Shown: piece after piece, positions 16,381-23,132 of the stretch
Layout of the letters: each line of letters opens with the position of its first letter
Numbering within the stretch: position 1 is the first letter of the stretch
Assembly: GCF_900112365.1 (NCBI RefSeq)
Contig: NZ_FOLQ01000011.1
Location: 1 to 64,000, forward strand
DNA from: Spirosoma endophyticum
GTDB taxonomy: Bacteria; Bacteroidota; Bacteroidia; Cytophagales; Spirosomataceae
Length of the DNA: 64,000 nucleotides
Direction: 5' to 3'
Translations under genes and position numbers: made by a program
The notes under the pieces: model-generated
Seen by the model: only the letters and a program-made list of their open reading frames with translations
The model's database searches: none
What the model was told of the DNA's origin: nothing

Positions 16381-17187
16381 TCAGCCTACCAATTGCGTAT
16401 AAAGATTGTAGTAACGGTCGGTTACGTCCTCGTCTTCTACGGAATCAAATTTGTGTTCCGGAAAATCAGTCAAGATGGCATTCAGGCTTTCACTCGTTTC
16501 TTCTTCGGCCCGAACGACAGCATCGGCATATGTGGAACCGATACGTATAAAGCCTTCAAAATCAGCCGTTTTTAATTCGGCCAGCATTTCGTCGTCGATA
16601 TCCATCATCCGCGCTTTTTCGATGATGTCGCCTTCGAAACGGTGTTCAAATGAATTATTATAGACCGTGAAAACTGACTTGGTGTCCTTGAACATGGGGT
16701 CGTTTTTGTAGGTCGTTTTCAGATACAGCGGAATCAGGGCCGTCATCCAGTCGTTACAGTGGACGATATCAGGCGCCCAGCCTAATTTCTTAACCGTTTC
16801 CAGCACGCCTTTGCAGAAGAAAATAGCCCGCTCGTCGTTGTCGTCGTAGAATCGGTTTTCTTTGTCGTGAAAAACATATTTCCGTTGAAAATAGTCTTCA
16901 TTATCAATGAAATACACTTGTAATTTGGCCGTTGGGATCGACGCCACCTTAATAATCAGCGGCTTTTCGTCATCACCTACGGCAATATTGATACCCGACA
17001 ATCGTACCACTTCGTGCAACCGGTTTTTGCGCTCGTTAATAAGACCAAAGCGCGGCACCAGAATTCGGATCTCCATCCCCCGCTCTTGCATAGCCTGTGG
17101 CAGTTTGCGGACGAAGTCAGCGACATCAGAGGTTTTGAGGAAAGGGTTGATTTCGCTGGCAACGTAAAGGATACGTAATTTGCTCAT
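16381..17187 (-). CDS. Glycogen/starch synthase-like protein, GT5 N-domain only
   Basis: About 268 residues from ATG 17187 (MSKLRILYVASEINPFLKT); the longer open frame to 17259 runs into the divergent promoter. It matches the N-terminal Rossmann domain of GT5 glycogen synthases: AsEinPF start, ADFVRKLPQAMQERGMEIRILVPRFG, FFCKGVLETVKKLGWAPDIVHCNDWMT, and a VYNNSFEH stretch. The C-terminal GT-B half, which binds ADP-glucose, is missing, and the usual KxGG loop near the start reads KTSDVADF. A catalytic glycogen synthase is therefore unlikely. Short versions beside panC seem to be a stable feature in relatives, so this is probably a distinct, non-catalytic or regulatory protein rather than a fresh truncation. 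A terminator follows. Confidence 0.75.
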   Translation of the reverse strand: MSKLRILYVASEINPFLKTSDVADFVRKLPQAMQERGMEIRILVPRFGLINERKNRLHEVVRLSGINIAVGDDEKPLIIKVASIPTAKLQVYFIDNEDYFQRKYVFHDKENRFYDDNDERAIFFCKGVLETVKKLGWAPDIVHCNDWMTALIPLYLKTTYKNDPMFKDTKSVFTVYNNSFEHRFEGDIIEKARMMDIDDEMLAELKTADFEGFIRIGSTYADAVVRAEEETSESLNAILTDFPEHKFDSVEDEDVTDRYYNLYTQLVG

Positions 17188-17264
17188 AATAGGGAAGTGT
17201 GTATTGTCTGTGAGAACAAAAAAACTTGCAAAATTATACAAATTTTTCCCGTATTTCAATACAG

Positions 17265-17298
17265 TTTGCGCAAAAAAGTTGCAAATGTACTATCATTG
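17265..17298 (+). promoter_or_regulatory. Possible panC promoter
   Basis: TTTG at 17265-17268 and TATCATTG at 17291-17298 (one mismatch to TAnnTTTG) are separated by 22 bases, close to the Bacteroidota -33/-7 spacing. The -7 box lies 25 bases before ATG 17324. Confidence 0.35.
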
Positions 17299-17323
17299 CG
17301 GCCTAAAAAATAAATCAATCGTT

Positions 17324-18163
17324 ATGCATCGCTTCGAGACCATTGCCTCACTGCGTCAACATCTGGCCAAAATCCGCTCCGAACAAACAATTGGCCTGAT
17401 TCCTACGATGGGTGCCTTGCACGAAGGCCACATAACGCTTATCGAAAAAGCTAAAAAGGAGAATGATGTCGTAGTGAGCAGCATTTTTGTTAATCCAGCT
17501 CAATTCAATAATCCAGACGATCTGGCTTGCTACCCGCGTACGCTGGAAGAAGATTGTCAGAAACTCGAAGCGGCCGGTTGTGATATAGTTTTTACGCCAT
17601 CCGTCGACGAAATTTACCCTGAACCACCTAAGCTGCGATTGAATTTTGGCGAACTGGAAACGCTGATGGAAGGGGCTTTTCGGCCGGGGCATTTCAACGG
17701 TGTTGGCATCGTAGTCGCCAAGTTATTCAACATTGTACAGGCCGACCGCGCTTATTTTGGCCAGAAAGATTTGCAGCAGGTCGCTGTCATCCGGCGCCTG
17801 ATTCGTGATCTGAGTTTCCCTATTGAGTTAGTACGTTGCCCTACAGTCCGTGAGTCTGATGGACTGGCGATGTCGTCTCGTAACCGTAATCTTAAGCCGG
17901 AGGAGCGCGCGCAGGCTCCGGCGCTCTTTCAGGCATTGACACTCGCTCACGAACTAATAACCGAAGGGCACAGTACAACGCAGGCCAAAGCCGCCGTAAC
18001 AGGTTTTTTTACAGCTAATCCCAATTTTCGCCTGGAATACGTCGAGGTTGTCAATGCCGATACGCTCCAACTAGTTAATGAGGTGCTGGCTCCGGGCCAA
18101 ACGGCCATCTGTTTAGCCGTGCACCTGGGCAATGTCAGACTGATTGACAACCTGGTGTTTTGA
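17324..18163 (+). CDS. panC: Pantothenate synthetase
   Basis: 280 residues from ATG 17324 (MHRFETIASL). The frame extends upstream to 17180, but that part overlaps the divergent gene. Family landmarks are complete: IPTMGALHEGH (the HIGH-type nucleotide site), VVSSIFVNPAQFNNPDD, AGCDIVFTPSVDEIYP, GVGIVVAKLFNIVQADRAYFGQKDLQQ, and SDGLAMSSRNR. It condenses pantoate with beta-alanine using ATP to form pantothenate, the vitamin B5 precursor of coenzyme A, in the cytoplasm. panD, often adjacent in Bacteroidota, is not here; instead a small two-gene module follows 41 bases downstream. Confidence 0.97.
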   Translation: MHRFETIASLRQHLAKIRSEQTIGLIPTMGALHEGHITLIEKAKKENDVVVSSIFVNPAQFNNPDDLACYPRTLEEDCQKLEAAGCDIVFTPSVDEIYPEPPKLRLNFGELETLMEGAFRPGHFNGVGIVVAKLFNIVQADRAYFGQKDLQQVAVIRRLIRDLSFPIELVRCPTVRESDGLAMSSRNRNLKPEERAQAPALFQALTLAHELITEGHSTTQAKAAVTGFFTANPNFRLEYVEVVNADTLQLVNEVLAPGQTAICLAVHLGNVRLIDNLVF

Positions 18164-18204
18164 GAGGTAAATGGTTATCTTTACGTACTAAACGAACAAC
18201 TGCT

Positions 18205-18387
18205 ATGAAATCGACCAATACGCAAGAAGCCCCTAATGCGACTATTATGTTGCTACGTCGGCTATCTGTAGAAAAGCGCGAAACAAAGCGACAGATGCGG
18301 GAGTCGTTTACCACCGACCCAGAGGTACAAAAAGCGCTAGAGAAACTAGATAGTCAGCATGCTGAAAAAAGACGTCAAGCCGTATAG
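18205..18387 (+). CDS. Small charged protein, first of a two-gene module
   Basis: 60 residues from ATG 18205 (MKSTNTQEAPNATIMLLRRL); the open frame back to 18160 overlaps panC. The protein is mostly charged helix (SVEKRETKRQMRESF, VQKALEKLDSQHAEKRRQ) without a recognisable DNA-binding motif. It overlaps the following gene by 29 bases. Short charged partner plus overlapping larger gene is the layout of toxin-antitoxin pairs, and this would be the antitoxin side, but the inference rests on arrangement alone. Confidence 0.5.
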   Translation: MKSTNTQEAPNATIMLLRRLSVEKRETKRQMRESFTTDPEVQKALEKLDSQHAEKRRQAV

Positions 18388-18865
18388 TTTTCAACTTACA
18401 CTAGGGCTAACAAATAGCTATCTCTTTACCACTGTTTATAAGGCTGCTTATTCTATTAAATTTAAGCCGACTCCCTATCTGTTTGAGAATCATCCTGAGA
18501 TTGCCGACCAAGTATACGAGCTGGTCATTGAACTGATACGCCCTGCTTCTATCCGATCTGGCTTAGACTCGGCCATTGCCGTAACAATTGCTGCCATTTG
18601 TAAAGATTTTTTTGCGGATAAAGAACGTATCTTACTCTATATCTGTGAAACCGCCGACGTTCGCCACTTGGCTCGGGTTCGTAAGTTTGACACTTGGTTT
18701 CGTGAATTCAAGGATGCCCACTTCTTGAAAATTGACGCTAACTTTCCTGATGTAAATGATATAACATACTATGTATCACTTATTTTTCGCTGGAATCATC
18801 CTCAACGTCACACTATAATAGATGAGTTTGGCTTACTAGGACAACGATATAATGCCGATAAATAG
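18359..18865 (+). CDS. DUF6169-like protein, second of a two-gene module
   Basis: 168 residues, soluble, beginning MLKKDVKPYSFQLTLGLTNSYLF. It resembles a small Bacteroidota-only family of unknown function (I believe DUF6169): a mixed start with YSIKFKPTPYLFENHPEIADQVYEL, a middle with DSAIAVTIAAICKDFF, then ILLYICETADVRHLARVRKFDTWF and a final WNHPQRHTIIDEFG. The pattern ILLYICET...R...F.W suggests a conserved pocket, but no catalytic motif is established. It overlaps the preceding small gene by 29 bases, so the two are translationally coupled. A toxin or defence role is possible but unproven. Confidence 0.55.
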   Translation: MLKKDVKPYSFQLTLGLTNSYLFTTVYKAAYSIKFKPTPYLFENHPEIADQVYELVIELIRPASIRSGLDSAIAVTIAAICKDFFADKERILLYICETADVRHLARVRKFDTWFREFKDAHFLKIDANFPDVNDITYYVSLIFRWNHPQRHTIIDEFGLLGQRYNADK

Positions 18866-18935
18866 GCGCTTTGTCTAAGGTGACTAACAAATTGATCTAG
18901 AATCAACCATTCAATCTAAATTGACCAGTAACGTA

Positions 18936-19619
18936 TCAATCCACAATCCGAAACGCCATTTTGGCCTTTTCGCGCGATAAAGCGTTGAAGTGCCACCACT
19001 CGTACTCGATTGAACTGAAACCACCTTCCCGCATCGCGGTCCGCAGAATGTGCCGGTTGTCGATCTGTTTCTGAGTCAACTTTCCTGATTGTAGCAATTC
19101 GTCTTCGCGGGAAGGATAGGCCAGTACCCCAAAGAAATCATATTTCGTGCCCATGTCGAGCGGCTTGCCTTCTTTGGTCGCCACCGTTAAATCCACGGCG
19201 CAACCGTAGTTATGGATCGAGCCTTTTCGCGGATCGGCTACGTAGGTCTGGCGTTCACGTTCGGGCATATTGGGAAGCGCATTCCATAATTTCCACTGAG
19301 CCGTGCGAGGGCGGGCTGCATCATAGACCAGTAGCCGCAGCTCGGGGTGATGGTCTTGCAGGTACTTACTGGCGGCTGCGAGTTTGCGGGCCGCCATCGG
19401 CTGCATGTACGCCCGAGTGAGGTCGTCGTACACGTCTTTACCAACAAAATTATCAGTAGTCGAATATTTAAGTTCAACCAGAATGCTTGGGTCCACTTTC
19501 TGCACGTCGACAAGCCCCTGCTTGATCATCGCCTGCTCAACTTTGGGCTGGGCAAAAAGTGAAAGAGCGAATGAGTAAACGAGCGAAAGAATGATTGTGA
19601 AAACAGAAATATGTCGCAT
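18936..19619 (-). CDS. D-alanyl-D-alanine dipeptidase (VanX/DdpX-like, peptidase M15)
   Basis: 227 residues with a signal peptide (FTIILSLVYSFALSLFAQP), so periplasmic. The M15 zinc site is complete: SIHNYGCAVDLT supplies His and Asp (SxHxxGxAxD), and the late motif EYEWWHF supplies the catalytic Glu and third zinc ligand His. LRLLVYDAARPRTAQWKLW and GTKYDFFG are also typical of VanX/DdpX. It hydrolyses free D-Ala-D-Ala, recycling wall dipeptide. No vanHA or two-component genes are next to it, so a resistance operon is not indicated; turnover of D-Ala-D-Ala from peptidoglycan is more likely. Confidence 0.9.
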   Translation of the reverse strand: MRHISVFTIILSLVYSFALSLFAQPKVEQAMIKQGLVDVQKVDPSILVELKYSTTDNFVGKDVYDDLTRAYMQPMAARKLAAASKYLQDHHPELRLLVYDAARPRTAQWKLWNALPNMPERERQTYVADPRKGSIHNYGCAVDLTVATKEGKPLDMGTKYDFFGVLAYPSREDELLQSGKLTQKQIDNRHILRTAMREGGFSSIEYEWWHFNALSREKAKMAFRIVD

Positions 19620-19767
19620 TGCTACGTTAAGCCAAAGTTGGTTTGAGACGAATGATCTTGTAAACTTACAGGATTTCTAACCTGAAAGGTATTAGTGGAT
19701 ATTAGCATATCTATTAGCTTGCTGGAACGCCAGCCCGGTCTTTCACTCATTCGCTCTTTACTTACTG

Positions 19768-21003
19768 ATGGCACTAAACTACATCTGGGTTGCTTTTTTT
19801 GTGATTGCCTTTCTGGTGGCGTTGGCTAAACTGATTTTTCTGGGCGATACCGAAATATTCAAAATCGTTGTGGAAGGGCTGTTCGACTCATCGAAAGTAG
19901 CCGTGATGGACATTGCTTTACCGCTGGCCGGCGTCATGACATTTTTCCTGGGCTTGCTCAACATTGGCGAGAAAGCTGGAGCCATCAACTTACTGGCACG
20001 TATCATTGGTCCGTTTTTTCACAAGCTCTTTCCCGAAGTTCCCAAAGGACATCCGGCTAATGGACAGATGATTATGAATTTTTCGGCCAATATGCTCGGT
20101 CTGGACAATGCCGCAACGCCTTTCGGCCTGAAAGCGATGGCAAGCTTGCAGGAGCTAAATCCGGAGAAGGAAACGGCCTCCAATGCCCAAATTATGTTTC
20201 TGGTGCTGCACACGTCAGGCTTAACAATTATTCCATTAAGTATTATGGCACAGCGGGCTATTTTAGGCGCCAAAGATCCATCCGATATTTTCATTCCGTG
20301 TCTGATTGCTACGTATGTCGCTACAGTTGTGAGCATGATCGCAGTAGCCATCAAGCAACGTATTAACTTGATAAACAGCACTGTAATTGGTTGGCTTGGT
20401 GGTATTACTAGCCTGATTGCATTGATATTATGGTTCCTGTCTACCAAAACTAAGGAAGAGATTGAAGTTATCTCGAAAGTAACGGGCAACCTTATCTTGA
20501 TGGGTATCGTCGTATCGTTCCTGTTAGGGGCAATGCGCAAAAAGGTGAATATTTTCGATACGTTTATCGAAGGAGCGAAAGGTGGCTTTGAAACCTCGGT
20601 CCGAATTATTCCGTATCTGGTCGGTATGCTCGTGGCCATCAGTGCTTTCCGAAATTCGGGGGCGATGGATTACGTCATCAATGGATTTAAGTATGTATTT
20701 AGCCTTACCGGTCTGAATACTGAATTTACAGATGCCCTGCCTGTTGCCTTGATGCGGCCACTAAGTGGTTCGGGATCGCGGGCATTAATGATCGACGCGA
20801 TGAAACAGTTTGGCCCTGATTCATTTGTCGGTCGGCTGGCCTGTATGTTTCAGGGGGCTGCCGACACTACGTTCTACATCGTTGCCCTCTACTTTGGCTC
20901 GGTTGGCATTCGAAATTCCCGATACGCTATTCCATTTGGGTTGTTTGCCGATTTGATGGGCATTATCGCGGGTATTGCGCTGGGTTATTTCTTCTTTCAC
21001 TGA
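19768..21003 (+). CDS. Nucleoside-recognition (Gate) domain membrane protein, SpmA/SpmB-fused type
   Basis: 411 residues, polytopic. Two Gate domains are seen: the first with FDSSKVAVMDIALPLAGVM and NMLGLDNAATPFGLKAM (about 42-140), the second with GAKGGFETSVRIIPYLVGML and MRPLSGSGSRALMIDAMKQ plus CMFQGAADTTFYIVALYFGS (about 270-390). These correspond to SpmA and SpmB of Bacillus joined in one chain, a form usual in Bacteroidota. The family is related to concentrative nucleoside transporters; substrate in non-spore-formers is unknown. It stands alone, divergent from the VanX-like gene. Confidence 0.85.
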   Translation: MALNYIWVAFFVIAFLVALAKLIFLGDTEIFKIVVEGLFDSSKVAVMDIALPLAGVMTFFLGLLNIGEKAGAINLLARIIGPFFHKLFPEVPKGHPANGQMIMNFSANMLGLDNAATPFGLKAMASLQELNPEKETASNAQIMFLVLHTSGLTIIPLSIMAQRAILGAKDPSDIFIPCLIATYVATVVSMIAVAIKQRINLINSTVIGWLGGITSLIALILWFLSTKTKEEIEVISKVTGNLILMGIVVSFLLGAMRKKVNIFDTFIEGAKGGFETSVRIIPYLVGMLVAISAFRNSGAMDYVINGFKYVFSLTGLNTEFTDALPVALMRPLSGSGSRALMIDAMKQFGPDSFVGRLACMFQGAADTTFYIVALYFGSVGIRNSRYAIPFGLFADLMGIIAGIALGYFFFH

Positions 21004-21079
21004 GCAAAAAAGCTCGTAATTGTGTTAGTTAAGTAGCTTAGCTAAGTCAACAAACGTACCGTTTCAGCGGTCCAATCGA

Positions 21080-21262
21080 ATGAACATTACCCAAGTCCGA
21101 GAACACCTTCATCGGTTAATCGATGAAGTAGACGATATCTACGTACTGAATGGCCTGTATCGTACCCTGATTTCCGACAAGCGCCAGCGCGAAGATTACG
21201 AACGCGAACAGTCCGAAAAAGCTAAAAAACAGTCCCGGACCAGCGAACGACGTTCGAACTAA
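21080..21262 (+). CDS. Small antitoxin-like protein without a partner
   Basis: 60 residues: MNITQVREHLHRLIDEVDDIYVLNGLYRTLIS followed by a lysine/arginine/glutamate-rich tail. Short Bacteroidota proteins with this I.xVRxxLHxLID.IDD start commonly sit in front of RelE-type toxins. Here the next gene is convergent (21264-21902, DUF1345), so no toxin partner is present. It may be an orphan antitoxin or an independent small regulator. Confidence 0.5.
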   Translation: MNITQVREHLHRLIDEVDDIYVLNGLYRTLISDKRQREDYEREQSEKAKKQSRTSERRSN

Positions 21263-21263
21263 A

Positions 21264-21902
21264 TCAATGCGAAAAAGCGCCGACGGTTAGGGCTATGATG
21301 ATGGCATTAAATCCAAACGACAGGACACCATGAGCCAGGGCCGTTCGACGCATAGCTTTTGAGCCGATCGATACGTCGGAAACCTGGCTGGTCATGCCGA
21401 TAACAAAGGAGAAATACGCAAAGTCCAGGTAATCAGGCTCGGGTTCATGCGGAAAATCCAGCCCCCCCGACGGCTTGGTTTGTTTCCCAGTATTGCCATA
21501 ATAAAGGTGGGCGTATCGGATTAAAAAGACCGAATGAACTAAAGTCCAGGAGCCAATAATTGCTGCAATCGCCAGCAGGGTCTGGGTATGATTATTGATC
21601 AAATCAATAACTGCAAACATACTGGCTCCGGCCGCCACGATTACGAATAGTAAAATCAGTAGTCGGCTCGAATCCTGAAGACGCGAAAGCTGCGGTAGAT
21701 CACGCGGATGAACCGTGAGGATGGTTGTCCACATCAGGGCTAATACGGTCATCATAAAGCTCACCCAGACGATGGCGAAATGAGCTGACGTATTGCCGTT
21801 TGCAGGAAATATAAAATAGGCAATTGCCGATACAAATAGGCCAATCAGTAGCCGATGATGGGAGTCCAGGCAGGCAATGCGACGTATTAAAGCAGTTAAC
21901 AT
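21264..21902 (-). CDS. DUF1345 membrane protein
   Basis: About 212 residues from ATG 21902 (MLTALIRRIACLDSHHRLLIG); the open frame extends to 21959 without support. Five to six hydrophobic segments are present. The signature PDYLDFAYFSFVIGMTSQVSDVSI near the C-terminus is diagnostic of DUF1345. Function is unknown, though the fold resembles small ion-channel-like proteins. The stop lies one base from the end of the convergent small gene 21080-21262. Confidence 0.85.
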   Translation of the reverse strand: MLTALIRRIACLDSHHRLLIGLFVSAIAYFIFPANGNTSAHFAIVWVSFMMTVLALMWTTILTVHPRDLPQLSRLQDSSRLLILLFVIVAAGASMFAVIDLINNHTQTLLAIAAIIGSWTLVHSVFLIRYAHLYYGNTGKQTKPSGGLDFPHEPEPDYLDFAYFSFVIGMTSQVSDVSIGSKAMRRTALAHGVLSFGFNAIIIALTVGAFSH

Positions 21903-21982
21903 ATTGACGAATAAAGAACGTAGAAGTAGAGCAGCGTTGTTTGAATGGTCGAGTAACAATCAACCAGTGTTTATAACAAGCT

Positions 21983-21990
21983 TACCTTTG
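21983..21990 (+). promoter_or_regulatory. Bacteroidota-type -7 box (TACCTTTG)
   Basis: TACCTTTG fits TAnnTTTG exactly and lies 25 bases before ATG 22016 of the J-domain gene. No clear TTTG partner at the proper distance. Confidence 0.35.
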
Positions 21991-22015
21991 TCTTCGAGAT
22001 GAGTCGATAATCCTT

Positions 22016-23008
22016 ATGCCCCAACAAGACCAACAGTACATTGTTCGGATTGAAACGAACAAAGAAAAAGTACCGCTCTCGAAAGCGCAGAAAGAGTTTA
22101 ATCGGCTCATTGATAAGATTGAAAAATCGAGCACTGATTTACGTGAGTTGCGCGACATTACTCAGTACGTTCAGCAACGTATGCAGGCGGATTACTGGCC
22201 TTTGATTGATCAATATACACGATTTCAAGCTGATTTAATCCGGTTGCTCGATCGTGCTTACGAGCGTAGTGACCTCAATAAATCGGAACGAAAAAAACTC
22301 GAAGTCCTGATTCAGCGTATGGCTTTTGAGTTAATTGCTACTCATGACATTGATGAGCTCAAGCCCATTTATGATAAATATGATTCGCAGGGATTCGACA
22401 AAATAAGCGCCGAACCGAATAAGCTGGCACTTCCGGCCGATGAGCAGGAAGAGTCGGTAAAGGCCGATGAGGCTGAACAAAAGGCGGCCAAACCCAAAAG
22501 TGAGAAACGGCAGGCGCGTGAAGCGAAAAAACAACTTGAAGAACGTAACATCACGAAGGCCGTTCGGACCGTTTACATGGATTTGGTGAAAGCGTTTCAC
22601 CCCGATCGAGAACCTGACGAGACCGAAAAACAGCGTAAAACCGAGATCATGCATCGTGTGACGGATGCTTACGAAAAAGGAGATTTGTTGGCTTTGCTGC
22701 GGCTTCAACTTGAATTTGAACGCATTGACCAAACTCATCTGGAAAATCTCGCCGAAACCCAACTCAAGTATTACAACAAGATTCTTCGGGAACAGGCGCA
22801 GGAATTGGACGACGAACTAACTGGGCTACAAAATCAACTAGCTGCCATGACTGGCAAGCCAGCCTTTGCCGTTACGTCGCGTACTGCGCTGGAGTTTAGC
22901 CTCAACAGCGATATTGCTCATTTGAAACGGACTGTAAAACAAATCAAAGCCGACGTCAAAGCCCTGGCTAATGATGATATCCTGAAACAATGGTTGAAAT
23001 TTAACTAG
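22016..23008 (+). CDS. J-domain protein with coiled-coil regions
   Basis: 330 residues, no signal peptide. Residues 1-125 and 235-330 are highly charged helix, probably coiled coil. A J-domain-like segment lies at about 178-230, with VYMDLVKAFHPDREPDETEK: the HPD tripeptide (195-197) that stimulates DnaK ATPase is intact. A low-complexity lysine/glutamate linker precedes it. It is not a classic DnaJ, because the domain is internal and no zinc or CTD domains follow. It is likely a specialised cytoplasmic co-chaperone. A long palindromic repeat separates it from the convergent fatty-acid gene. Confidence 0.75.
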   Translation: MPQQDQQYIVRIETNKEKVPLSKAQKEFNRLIDKIEKSSTDLRELRDITQYVQQRMQADYWPLIDQYTRFQADLIRLLDRAYERSDLNKSERKKLEVLIQRMAFELIATHDIDELKPIYDKYDSQGFDKISAEPNKLALPADEQEESVKADEAEQKAAKPKSEKRQAREAKKQLEERNITKAVRTVYMDLVKAFHPDREPDETEKQRKTEIMHRVTDAYEKGDLLALLRLQLEFERIDQTHLENLAETQLKYYNKILREQAQELDDELTGLQNQLAAMTGKPAFAVTSRTALEFSLNSDIAHLKRTVKQIKADVKALANDDILKQWLKFN

Positions 23009-23050
23009 CGTTGCGCAGCTAACTGAAGTTTCTTTTGACAGAATTTTTTA

Positions 23051-23117
23051 ACCAAAGGGGCACGGAGAACACAGAGCTTTCAATATCATTTCTCTGTGTT
23101 CTTCGTGCCCCTTTGGT
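23051..23117. repeat. 26-bp palindromic intergenic repeat / bidirectional terminator (copy 1)
   Basis: ACCAAAGGGGCACGGAGAAC continuing to 23076 pairs with 23092-23117 over 26 bp with one G-U pair and a 15-base loop. It sits between convergent genes. A closely related palindrome occurs at 40977-41035, sharing the core GGCACG(A/G)AGAACACAGAG, so this is a dispersed repeat family, possibly reused as a terminator. Confidence 0.75.
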
Positions 23118-23132
23118 CAAAACTTTTGTGTG

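Noticed and set aside
18936..19619. Vancomycin resistance (vanX operon)
   Set aside because: The VanX-like enzyme is clear, but no vanH, vanA, vanR or vanS genes are adjacent; a wall-recycling dipeptidase is more likely.
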